NCBI GenBank assembly: GCA_038117265.1
Contig: JAYOFO010000067.1
Location: 1 to 13,023 of the forward strand
Direction of reading: 5' to 3'
Source of the DNA: JAYPUG01 sp038117265
GTDB taxonomy: Bacteria > Pseudomonadota > Alphaproteobacteria > UBA6615
DNA: 13,023 nt
Position 1 is the first letter of the stretch. Each line of letters opens with the position of its first letter. A program made the position numbers and the translations under genes. This document shows, in pieces, positions 1-7,529 of this stretch. Below the pieces are notes generated by a model that searched no databases, had not been told where the DNA came from, and saw nothing but the letters and a program-made list of their open reading frames with translations.

Positions 1-64
1 GGTGGATATCGGCCAGATCGACGACTACCGGCGCGCCAACGAGGAATTCGCGTCAGTCTTCTGA
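1..64 (+). CDS. Sugar nucleotidyltransferase, C-terminal end only (partial)
   Basis: Only the last 20 codons are present; the gene begins before the window and the frame opens at base 2. The visible C-terminus contains DIGQIDDYRRANEEF followed by a few residues and TGA. A 'DIG-x-x-x-DY-x-x-AN' tail is typical of nucleotidyltransferases that activate sugar 1-phosphates, including the CBS-domain type (PtmE-like) found in legionaminic acid loci. That fits the NeuB/NeuA pair further along. The stop lies 9 bp before the convergent stop of the dehydrogenase, so the two genes meet tail to tail. The family call rests on about 20 residues, and the sugar and nucleotide specificity cannot be read from this piece. 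Confidence 0.6.
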   Translation, partial: VDIGQIDDYRRANEEFASVF

Positions 65-73
65 CGCCGGCAC

Positions 74-1342
<1,269 letters not shown>

Positions 1343-1629
1343 GTTTCGGGCTCCCCCAGTAGGCGCCGCTCGTGCGCGGCGACGCGCGAGGCTCATAACG
1401 CGGACGGGGGGCCGATGCCAAGCGGGATGGACACCCCACGGTCCATCGCATGCGCGACAATTCCACTTGCATCCGACTCGCGAATGCCTAAACACGAACA
1501 CGCAATCACGGGAATCGCGGCACTGTGCGAAGATTCGCCACGCTGGCTTGCCCTGGCAAGGTCCGCGCCAGCGTTCTGCGCCCGACGTGAATGTGAAGAA
1601 CGCACGACTAGCAAACTGTCTATGTAAAA
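1343..1629. other. Divergent intergenic region between the dehydrogenase and cysD
   Basis: This 287-bp stretch holds no convincing gene. It must contain the start signals for the minus-strand dehydrogenase and the plus-strand cysD. The dehydrogenase side has a clear GGGGGAG ribosome site next to its ATG. On the cysD side the 20 bases before the ATG are AT-rich and have no Shine-Dalgarno sequence. I could not place a confident -35/-10 pair on either strand. The one clear structure is the nested inverted repeat at 1540-1574, listed separately. Confidence 0.6.
1540..1574. repeat. Nested inverted repeat upstream of cysD
   Basis: The outer arms ACGCTGGC (1540-1547) and GCCAGCGT (1567-1574) are perfect 8-bp complements. 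Inside lies a second near-palindrome, CTTGCC-CT-GGCAAG (1547-1560). In RNA this could form a stem-loop in a cysD leader; in DNA the inner element has the symmetry of a dimeric repressor site. It lies 55 bp before the cysD start codon. There is no U-tract, so it is not a standard terminator. The symmetry is seen directly; any regulatory role is inference. Confidence 0.45.
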
Positions 1630-2424
1630 ATGGATCGTCTCGACCGTCTCGAAGCCCAGAGCGTCTATATCCTGCGCGAGGCCTATGCGTCCGCCCGGCC
1701 GCTGGCGATGCTGTGGTCCATCGGCAAGGATTCCAACGTCGTCCTGTGGCTGGCGCGCAAGGCTTTCTTCGGGCGCGTGCCATTTCCCGTTGTCCAGCTC
1801 GACACCGGGATGGAGCTCGACGAGGTCTATGCGTATCGCGACCGCTACGCGAAGGAGTGGGATCTCGACCTCGTCGTGATCGACTGTCCGCCGGAAAGCG
1901 AGATGGACCCCGACCTCCCGCCGATGACACGCGCGGCGGCGCGCAAGAGCGCCGGGCTGACGAACCTGCTCAAGGCGGGCGGCTACAAGGGCATCATCGT
2001 CGGAATCCGACGAGACGAAGAGGCGACCCGCGCCAAGGAACGGGTGTTCAGCCCGCGTGCAACCGACGGGGCCTGGCAATTCCGCGACCAGCCGGCAGAA
2101 TTCTGGGACCAGTACAGCACCGATGTCCTCGACGGTGCCCATCTGCGCATCCATCCGCTGCTGCACTGGACCGAGGTCGATGTCTGGCGTTACTCGCAGC
2201 GCGAGGGCATCCCCATCAACACCCTGTACTTCGCGAAGGACGGCAAGCGTTACCGCTCGCTGGGCGAAAAGAACATCACCGCGCCCGTCGACAGCGACGC
2301 GGCGACGATCGACGACATCATCGCGGAGCTCGAGACCACCCGCGTGCCCGAACGCGCCGGGCGGCTGATGGACAACGAGGCCGAGGATTCGTTCGAGCGT
2401 CTGCGCACCACGGGATACATGTGA
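1630..2424 (+). CDS. cysD: Sulfate adenylyltransferase small subunit CysD
   Basis: The 264-residue small subunit of ATP sulfurylase forms adenosine 5'-phosphosulfate (APS) from sulfate and ATP. Family features seen are the ATP-binding SIGKDS (residues 30-35) followed by LARKAFF, LDTG (57-60), RRDEE-x-x-RAKER (127-137), and W-T-E-x-D-V-W (180-186). It is shorter than E. coli CysD (302 residues); the missing stretch corresponds to a loop in the last third, where this protein goes directly from FAKDGKRYRSLG to the C-terminal helix. The ATG at 1630 fits the family N-terminus (LEAQS-x-x-ILREA). It has no Shine-Dalgarno sequence, and an in-frame stop lies seven codons upstream. It overlaps the following cysNC gene by one base (TGATG), so the subunits are translationally coupled. 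Within this locus it is more likely to serve glycan sulfation than cysteine synthesis (inference). Confidence 0.95.
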   Translation: MDRLDRLEAQSVYILREAYASARPLAMLWSIGKDSNVVLWLARKAFFGRVPFPVVQLDTGMELDEVYAYRDRYAKEWDLDLVVIDCPPESEMDPDLPPMTRAAARKSAGLTNLLKAGGYKGIIVGIRRDEEATRAKERVFSPRATDGAWQFRDQPAEFWDQYSTDVLDGAHLRIHPLLHWTEVDVWRYSQREGIPINTLYFAKDGKRYRSLGEKNITAPVDSDAATIDDIIAELETTRVPERAGRLMDNEAEDSFERLRTTGYM

Positions 2425-4337
2425 TGGCAAACCTGTCGGAGGCGCCCTCCACCGTCATGACGGGCACCGCGAAGCTCGCGCCGGCCGCGCAGATGCGCGT
2501 GGTGATCGTCGGCCATGTCGACCACGGCAAATCGACCCTGGTGGGCCGGCTGTTCCATGACACGGGCCAGCTGCCCGACGGCAAGTTCGAAGCGATCCAG
2601 GAAATGTGCCGGCGGCGCGGGATGCCGTTCGAATGGGCCTTTCTGATGGACAGCCTGAAGGCCGAGCGCGACCAGGGCATCACCATCGACACCTCGCAGA
2701 TCTGGTTCCGTCACGACGGCAGCGAGTATGTTCTGATCGACGCGCCGGGCCACCGCGAGTTCATTCGCAACATGGTCACCGGCGCCTCGAATGCCGACGC
2801 CGCGCTGCTGATGATCGACGCCGACCAGGGGGTGCGCCGCCAGTCGCGCCATCACGGCTACCTTCTCCAGCTGCTCGGCGTTACCGAGGTCGCGGTGGGC
2901 GTCAACAAGATGGACCTCGTCGACTACGACGAGGCGCGCTTTCGTGCGATCGAGACGGAGTACCGGGCCTATCTCGACGGGATCGGGATTGCCCCGTGCC
3001 AGGTGATTCCCATATCGGCACGCGAGGGCGACAACGTCGCCCACCGGTCCGAGCGCATGGCGTGGTACGACGGCCCGACCGTGCTCGACACGCTGGCCAT
3101 GCTCGAGCGCCCCACATCGGCGGCCGACAAGCCGCTGCGGCTGCCCCTGCAGGACGTCTACAAGTTCGACGAGCGGCGCATCCTCGCGGGACGGATCGAA
3201 TCGGGCACGATGCATGTCGGCGACGAGCTGGTCTTCTCGCCCAGCAACCGGACGGCGCGCGTCGCCTCGATCGAGGCCTGGAACAGGGATGACGACCCGA
3301 AGAGCGCCGGTGCGGGCGAGTCCGTCGGCATCACGCTGGACGAGCAGATATTCGTCGAGCGCGGCGAGGTCGCCAGCCACATGGCAAGCGCGCCCATCGA
3401 GACCTACGTCTTCCACCTGCGGCTGTTCTGGCTCGCCGATGCGCCGCTGGAAACCGGCGCGGCATGCGAGCTCAAGATCGGCCCGCGCCGCGTCAGCGCC
3501 GTCGTCGAGAAGATCGAGCGCGTCATCGACGTCGACGCCCTGTCCGACCGAACCGCCGATCGAGTCGCGCGCGACGAGATTGCCGATGTCGTCGTACGGA
3601 CAAGCCGGCTCGTCGCGATCGACGAACACGAAACCCTCTCACGCACCGGCCGCGCCGTGATCGTCGACCGCCATCGCACGCTGGGCGGCGGCATCGTCTC
3701 GCTGGGCAGCTATCCCGACCAGCGGCAGCTCGTCACCGTGCGCTCGACCAACGTGACGGCCGTGGCCCACCGGGTCGACACGGCGCGTCGCATCGCGCGC
3801 AACCGGCACAGTCCCGGCGTGCTGTGGTTCACCGGCCTGTCGGGCGCGGGCAAGTCGACCCTGGCCATGGCGCTGGAACAGCGCCTGTTCGACGAGGGCT
3901 ACCAGGTCTATGTGCTCGACGGCGACAATGTGCGCGGCGGGCTCAACGCCAATTTGGGCTTCTCGCCGGAAGACCGCGCCGAGAACATCCGCCGGGTCGG
4001 CGAAGTCGCGGCGCTGCTGGCCGATGCGGGGCTGATCGTCGTCACGGCCTTCATCTCGCCCTACCGCGCCGACCGGACACGCGCGCGCGAGGCGGCGGGC
4101 GAATCCTTCCACGAAATCTTTATCAAGGCCGATGTGGCGACATGCGAGGCGCGTGACCCCAAGGGCCTATATCGCCGCGCACGCGCGGGCGAGATCAGCG
4201 ACTTCACGGGAATCGACGCGCCCTACGAGGAGCCCGACAAGGCCGAGCTCGTGGTCGACACGTCCAATCGTGACGTCGAGGCCTGTCTTGACGAACTGGT
4301 CGCCTATGTTCGCGCGAACTTCCGGGTGCAGCCCTAG
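2424..4337 (+). CDS. cysNC: Bifunctional sulfate adenylyltransferase large subunit / APS kinase (CysN-CysC fusion)
   Basis: A 637-residue fusion of the NodQ/CysNC type. The N-terminal part (about 24-445) is the EF-Tu-like GTPase subunit of ATP sulfurylase: P-loop GHVDHGKST (30-38), DSLKAERDQGITID (76-89), DAPGH (106-110) and NKMD (161-164), then beta-barrel domains. The C-terminal part (about 460-637) is APS kinase: GLSGAGKST (471-479), LDGDNVR (498-504), RAENIRRVGEVA (518-529) and FISPYRADR (543-551). With CysD it takes sulfate to PAPS. Both P-loops and all GTPase motifs are intact, so both halves should be active. The ATG at 2424 overlaps the cysD stop; the frame is open much further upstream, but that is cysD's shadow. 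The fusion channels APS straight to the kinase, the arrangement found in rhizobial sulfation of Nod factors and in other sulfated glycan systems. Confidence 0.96.
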   Translation: MANLSEAPSTVMTGTAKLAPAAQMRVVIVGHVDHGKSTLVGRLFHDTGQLPDGKFEAIQEMCRRRGMPFEWAFLMDSLKAERDQGITIDTSQIWFRHDGSEYVLIDAPGHREFIRNMVTGASNADAALLMIDADQGVRRQSRHHGYLLQLLGVTEVAVGVNKMDLVDYDEARFRAIETEYRAYLDGIGIAPCQVIPISAREGDNVAHRSERMAWYDGPTVLDTLAMLERPTSAADKPLRLPLQDVYKFDERRILAGRIESGTMHVGDELVFSPSNRTARVASIEAWNRDDDPKSAGAGESVGITLDEQIFVERGEVASHMASAPIETYVFHLRLFWLADAPLETGAACELKIGPRRVSAVVEKIERVIDVDALSDRTADRVARDEIADVVVRTSRLVAIDEHETLSRTGRAVIVDRHRTLGGGIVSLGSYPDQRQLVTVRSTNVTAVAHRVDTARRIARNRHSPGVLWFTGLSGAGKSTLAMALEQRLFDEGYQVYVLDGDNVRGGLNANLGFSPEDRAENIRRVGEVAALLADAGLIVVTAFISPYRADRTRAREAAGESFHEIFIKADVATCEARDPKGLYRRARAGEISDFTGIDAPYEEPDKAELVVDTSNRDVEACLDELVAYVRANFRVQP

Positions 4338-4364
4338 CGCTTTCGCTTAACACATTCGAATCGC

Positions 4365-4394
4365 TTGACGTTCATGTGGTGAACGCAATATGTT
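4365..4394 (+). promoter_or_regulatory. Candidate sigma-70 promoter for the regulator/NusG-like operon
   Basis: TTGACG (4365-4370) matches five of six bases of the -35 consensus. TATGTT (4389-4394), 18 bp downstream, matches four of six of the -10 box. The stretch is markedly more AT-rich than its surroundings. The predicted transcript start is near 4400-4401. That placement makes the GTG codons at 4376 and 4379 unlikely starts for the following gene, because they would lie inside the promoter. Confidence 0.45.
4370..4384. promoter_or_regulatory. Operator-like dyad O1, GTTCA-N5-TGAAC
   Basis: A perfect 5-bp inverted repeat (GTTCA 4370-4374, TGAAC 4380-4384) with a 5-bp spacer. It overlaps the end of the candidate -35 box. 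It has the same arms and spacing as the second dyad 22 bp downstream, which is the arrangement expected for two dimers binding one face of the DNA. The product of the next gene, a winged-helix protein, is the obvious candidate ligand (inference). Confidence 0.55.
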
Positions 4395-4408
4395 CACCGG
4401 ATGAACAT
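4390..4408. promoter_or_regulatory. Operator-like dyad O2, ATGTTCA-N5-TGAACAT
   Basis: A perfect 7-bp inverted repeat (4390-4396 and 4402-4408) around the 5-bp spacer CCGGA. It contains the same GTTCA-N5-TGAAC core as O1, with centres 22 bp apart (about two helical turns). It covers the candidate -10 box and the predicted transcript start, the classical position for a repressor site. Confidence 0.6.
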
Positions 4409-4432
4409 TGCGCCCGAGCAACGCGGAACGCT

Positions 4433-5080
4433 TTGAGCAACGCCGAACGCATATCCGCCAACGGCAAGACGGACGATGCCGAGATCACGCTAGGCATCCT
4501 GAACGCCGTGCACGAGAACGAGCGCATCACCCAGCGCTCGGTCGCACAGGATCTGGGAATCGCCCTGGGCCTGGCGAACGCCTATCTCAAGCGCTGCGTG
4601 AAGAAGGGCCTGATCAAGGTCAGCCAGGCCCCGGCCAACCGATATGCCTATTACCTGACGCCGCAGGGCTTCTCGGAGAAGAGCCGGCTGACGGCCGAAT
4701 ATCTATCGGACTCGTTCCGGTTCTTCCGAAGCGCCCGCGCCCAATGCACGGCGGCGCTGCAGACGGCGGGCACGCGCGGCTGGCGGCGAATCGCGCTGTA
4801 CGGCGCGAGCGAGCTGGCCGAGGTCGCCTCGCTGTGCGAGGCAGGAAGCGTCGAGATCGTGGCGATCGTCGACCCCGACCAGCCCGGCGAGAGCTTCGCC
4901 CGCCTGCCGGTGGTCCGCGCGATCGGCGAGAACGATGTCGACGCGGTGTTGCTGACGAGCCTGCGCGATCCGCAACAGGCCTACGACGCGCTCACCGGGA
5001 TCTTCCCGGCGCAGCGCGTGCTGGTTCCCGAGTTGCTGCGCCTCGCCACCCAGAACACCGTGGGGGAGACACCGCTGTGA
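4433..5080 (+). CDS. Winged-helix transcriptional regulator with C-terminal Rossmann-like domain
   Basis: A protein of 215 residues in two parts. Residues about 15-80 form a winged helix-turn-helix (ITQRSVAQDLGIALGLANAYLKRCVKKGLI, then the wing RYAYYLTPQGF) of the MarR-like kind often annotated in exopolysaccharide loci. Residues about 117-205 look like a small nucleotide-binding fold (RIALYGASELAEVASL, then EIVAIVDPD), possibly a sensor domain. I chose the TTG at 4433, preceded by GCGGA. The frame is open from a GTG at 4376, but that start has no ribosome site and lies within the promoter and operator dyads. The gene's stop overlaps the NusG-like start (GTGA), so the two are made together. 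It probably represses its own promoter through the two dyads (inference). The sensed ligand is unknown. Confidence 0.8.
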   Translation: MSNAERISANGKTDDAEITLGILNAVHENERITQRSVAQDLGIALGLANAYLKRCVKKGLIKVSQAPANRYAYYLTPQGFSEKSRLTAEYLSDSFRFFRSARAQCTAALQTAGTRGWRRIALYGASELAEVASLCEAGSVEIVAIVDPDQPGESFARLPVVRAIGENDVDAVLLTSLRDPQQAYDALTGIFPAQRVLVPELLRLATQNTVGETPL

Positions 5081-5580
5081 AGCGCTGGTTCGTCGTCCGC
5101 ACCCACCCCAATGGCGAGTTCAAGGCGCTCGGCCATATCGTCCGCCAGGGTTTCGACGCCTACCTGCCGCGTTACCTCAAGCGCCGTCGGCACGCGCGCA
5201 AGACCGACACCGTCCAGTCACCCCTGTTCCCCGGCTACATCTTCGTCGGCATGGACCCCGAGCAGGCGCGCTGGCGGGCGCTCAACTCGACCGTCGGCGT
5301 GAGCGAGCTGATCTGCCACAGCGGCCGCCCGGCCCCCGTGCCCGACGAGATCATCGACGATATCCGCATGCACGAGGACGAGCGGGGATACGTCGTGCTC
5401 AGCCGCCAGGCCGCGCTGCAGCGTGGCGACAGGGTGCGCATCACCGACGGCGCGATGGCCGACCAGGTGGGCATCTTCGACGCGCCGTCCGACCAGCACA
5501 GGGTGTTCCTGCTGCTCGACCTGCTGGGCCGGCAGGTCCGGGTCAAGATGCCGCTGAGCGCACTGGCGCCCGCCACCTGA
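5077..5580 (+). CDS. NusG/RfaH-like transcription elongation (antitermination) factor
   Basis: A 167-residue specialised NusG paralogue. The N-terminal NGN domain starts with RWFVVRTHPNGEFKA (3-17) and includes YLPRYLKRRRH and the hallmark PLFPGYIFV (49-57), the part that contacts the RNA polymerase clamp. A KOW domain follows (about 115-165: RGDRVRITDGAMADQVGIF). NusG itself normally sits beside secE and ribosomal genes, so a copy in a polysaccharide locus points to an RfaH/LoaP-type operon-specific factor that helps polymerase read long operons. The GTG start overlaps the preceding TGA and has a strong GGGGGAG site 9-10 nt upstream. It lies directly before the repeat/hairpin leader of the neuB operon, a plausible recruitment site (inference). 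Confidence 0.88.
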   Translation: MKRWFVVRTHPNGEFKALGHIVRQGFDAYLPRYLKRRRHARKTDTVQSPLFPGYIFVGMDPEQARWRALNSTVGVSELICHSGRPAPVPDEIIDDIRMHEDERGYVVLSRQAALQRGDRVRITDGAMADQVGIFDAPSDQHRVFLLLDLLGRQVRVKMPLSALAPAT

Positions 5581-5601
5581 CGCCGGGACGGGTAAGCCTC
5601 C

Positions 5602-5660
5602 ATTAACCAGCCCGGGCGCACAATCCGCAGACCACGCGGATTAACCACGTTCGGCGCACA
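5602..5660. repeat. Two-copy direct repeat ATTAACCA-N5-GGCGCACA in the neuB leader
   Basis: The 21-bp unit occurs at 5602-5622 and 5640-5660, exactly 38 bp apart. In both copies the first 8 bases (ATTAACCA) and last 8 (GGCGCACA) are identical, while the central 5 differ completely (GCCCG versus CGTTC). The second copy ends on the A of the neuB start codon. Conserved ends with a variable middle look more like paired binding half-sites than a recent duplication. It sits immediately downstream of the NusG-like gene. Confidence 0.6.
5622..5642. repeat. Hairpin between the two leader repeats
   Basis: AATCCGC (5622-5628) and GCGGATT (5636-5642) are perfect 7-bp complements around a 7-nt loop. The arms overlap the end of repeat copy 1 and the start of copy 2. 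No U-run follows, so it is not an ordinary intrinsic terminator. A leader RNA hairpin is the kind of element recognised by LoaP-type NusG paralogues (established for that family); that this one plays such a role is inference. Confidence 0.5.
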
Positions 5661-6694
5661 TGAATATCGCAGACCGCACGATCGGGCCGGGCGGCCCGGC
5701 CTTCGTCATCGCCGAGGTCGCACAAGCCCATGACGGCTCGCTCGGCCTCGCCCACAGCTTCGTCGATGCGGCCGCCGATGCCGGCGCCGACGCGATCAAG
5801 TTCCAGACCCATATCGCGGCCGCGGAATCGACGCTGGACGACGAGTTCCGGATCAAGTTCAGCCAGCAGGACGCGACCCGCTACGACTACTGGCAGCGCA
5901 TGGAGTTTACGGCCGAGCAGTGGGCCGGGCTCGCCGAGCACGCGCGCGCGCGCGATCTCGTCTTCCTCAGCTCCGCCTTCTCACCCGATGCCGTGCGCAT
6001 TCTCGACGCGATCGGCATGCCGGCCTGGAAGATCGCCAGCGGCGAGACCAGCTCGCGCGTCCTGATCGACCAGATGGCCGCAGGCGGCCGGCCCTTCATC
6101 GTCTCGACCGGCATGAGCGACTGGGCCGAGATCGACGCGATCGTCGATCAGCTCAACGGGCACGGCAGCGCCTTCGCGCTGCTGCAATGCACGAGCAAGT
6201 ATCCGACGCCGCTCGCCGAAGTCGGCCTCAACGTGATCGACGAGTTGCGCGCCCGATATGCCTGCCCGGTCGGCCTGTCCGACCATTCCGGCAGCATCCA
6301 TCCCGCCCTCGCCGCACTGGCGCGCGGCGCGAACCTCCTCGAGCTGCACATCACGCTCGATCGCCGGATGTTCGGGCCCGACACGATCGCCTCGCTGACC
6401 GTCGCAGAGTTTGCGCAAGTGACCGCCTTCCGCGACGCCCTCGTCGCGATGGACTCTGCGCCCGTCGACAAGGACCGCCTGGCAGAGGATCTGGCGCCGT
6501 TGCGACGTCTGTTCGTGCGCAGCCTGGCACCGGCGCGCGCGCTGTCGGCCGGCGAAACGCTGACGCCGGACATGATCGTCACCAAGAAGCCGGGCACCGG
6601 CATCCCGCCGACCCGCCTGGACGAGTTGGTCGGGCGCGTGGTTGCCCGCGACGTTCCTGCCGATCGCCTGTTCTGCGAAGAGGACTTCCGGTGA
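5660..6694 (+). CDS. neuB: NeuB-family nonulosonic (sialic/legionaminic-type) acid synthase
   Basis: A 344-residue enzyme that condenses phosphoenolpyruvate with a six-carbon N-acyl sugar to give a nine-carbon sialic-type acid. The TIM-barrel part shows IAEVAQAHDGS (18-28), KFQTH (47-51), KIASGE (124-129), STGM (149-152), LQCTSKYPTP (175-184) and GLSDHSG (205-211). The C-terminal SAF (antifreeze-like) domain (about 283-344) holds KKPGTGI (309-315). Length matches NeuB/LegI/PseI. The usual '-NH-x-G' of the first motif reads AHDG here, a variant subfamily, so neuraminic, legionaminic or another acid cannot be decided. The start codon abuts the second leader repeat and lacks a clear Shine-Dalgarno. 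It overlaps the cytidylyltransferase (GTGA). Confidence 0.9.
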   Translation: MNIADRTIGPGGPAFVIAEVAQAHDGSLGLAHSFVDAAADAGADAIKFQTHIAAAESTLDDEFRIKFSQQDATRYDYWQRMEFTAEQWAGLAEHARARDLVFLSSAFSPDAVRILDAIGMPAWKIASGETSSRVLIDQMAAGGRPFIVSTGMSDWAEIDAIVDQLNGHGSAFALLQCTSKYPTPLAEVGLNVIDELRARYACPVGLSDHSGSIHPALAALARGANLLELHITLDRRMFGPDTIASLTVAEFAQVTAFRDALVAMDSAPVDKDRLAEDLAPLRRLFVRSLAPARALSAGETLTPDMIVTKKPGTGIPPTRLDELVGRVVARDVPADRLFCEEDFR

Positions 6695-7464
6695 CCTGGC
6701 AGGGACACAAGGTTCTCGCAGTCGTGCCGGCACGCGGCGGCAGCAAGGGCATACCGGGCAAGAACCTGCGCGCCGTGAACGGGCTTTCGCTGATCGCGCG
6801 CGCCGCCGTGGCCTGCCGGCAGTCGCCCTGGATCGACCGCGCCATCGTGTCCACCGACGACGACGCGATCGCCGCCGAGGCCGAGGCCCACGGACTCGCC
6901 GCGCCGTTCCGCCGGCCCGCTAGCCTGTCGGGCGATGCCGCCAGCTCGATCGATGCGTGGCGCCACGCCTGGGAGGCGTGCGAGCGCATCGACGGGCGCC
7001 GCTACGATCTGGGACTGCTGCTCGAACCGACCAGCCCGATGCGCCGGCCCGAAGACATCGAGCGCTGCCTGCTCGCGCTCGACGATCCGGTCCACGACGC
7101 CGCCGCAACGGTCAGCCCAACACCCGCCCATTACACGCCGCACAAGACGTTGACCCGCACCGCCGACGGCTGCATCGACTTCTATCTGGCCGACGGTGCA
7201 CGCTACGCGAACCGGCACACGATCCCCGACTTCTTCCACCGCAACGGACTTTGCTATGCGGTACGGCGCGCCACCGTGATGGAGCAGGCACGCATCATCG
7301 AGCAGAACTGTGCGGCTGTGATCGTCGACCGCCCGGTCGTCAACATCGACGAGCCGATAGATCTCGAACTGGTCGAGTTCCTGTTTTCCCGTGCGCCGGG
7401 CAACGATCCGACAAACGATGCATTTGCACGCTCGGACGATGGGGACGTCCTGGTCGCCGAGTGA
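6691..7464 (+). CDS. neuA: NeuA-family CMP-nonulosonic acid cytidylyltransferase
   Basis: A 257-residue enzyme that activates the nine-carbon acid as its CMP derivative using CTP, making the donor for glycosyltransferases. Seen are the nucleotide-binding PARGGSKGIPGKN (13-25), STDDDAI (54-60), LEPTSP (111-116; the family more often has LQPTSP), HRNGLCYA (183-190), and the metal/sugar-binding end segment VVNIDEPIDLELVEF (216-230). Length fits bacterial CMP-sialic acid or legionaminic acid synthetases. The GTG at 6691 overlaps the neuB stop and is preceded by AGAGGA. The last 25 or so residues (from about PGNDPTNDAF) are a polar tail beyond the usual domain. Pairing with neuB makes the role secure, but the exact acid is not. 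Confidence 0.9.
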   Translation: MTWQGHKVLAVVPARGGSKGIPGKNLRAVNGLSLIARAAVACRQSPWIDRAIVSTDDDAIAAEAEAHGLAAPFRRPASLSGDAASSIDAWRHAWEACERIDGRRYDLGLLLEPTSPMRRPEDIERCLLALDDPVHDAAATVSPTPAHYTPHKTLTRTADGCIDFYLADGARYANRHTIPDFFHRNGLCYAVRRATVMEQARIIEQNCAAVIVDRPVVNIDEPIDLELVEFLFSRAPGNDPTNDAFARSDDGDVLVAE

Positions 7465-7506
7465 ACCGGCGCTCCCGGCCCGACCTCTCGTCCAGTAAAG
7501 CGGTCG

Positions 7507-7529
7507 CCGCCGACGGCTAGCCGTGGCGG
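7507..7529. terminator. Palindrome/hairpin at the convergent junction, possible bidirectional terminator
   Basis: ACGGCTAGCCGT (7513-7524) is a perfect 12-bp palindrome. The flanks CCGCC (7507-7511) and GGCGG (7525-7529) extend the pairing to 11 bp with one bulged G at 7512. It sits between the NeuA-like gene and the minus-strand fucose synthase, and overlaps the latter's stop codon and last few codons. No T-run follows on either strand, so termination would have to be unconventional or assisted by Rho. Confidence 0.3.

Noticed and set aside
1343..1930. Long N-terminal extension of the dehydrogenase frame
   Set aside because: The added residues are arginine- and proline-rich without a domain and would run into cysD on the other strand; the ATG at 1342 has a good ribosome site and begins the Rossmann fold.
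2250..3629. A 459-codon minus-strand frame opposite cysNC
   Set aside because: It mirrors the codon pattern of cysNC, which has intact GTPase and kinase motifs; the antisense protein has none.
4376..4432. Upstream extension of the winged-helix regulator from GTG 4376
   Set aside because: It has no ribosome site, overlaps the promoter boxes and both operator dyads, and adds residues before the usual family start.
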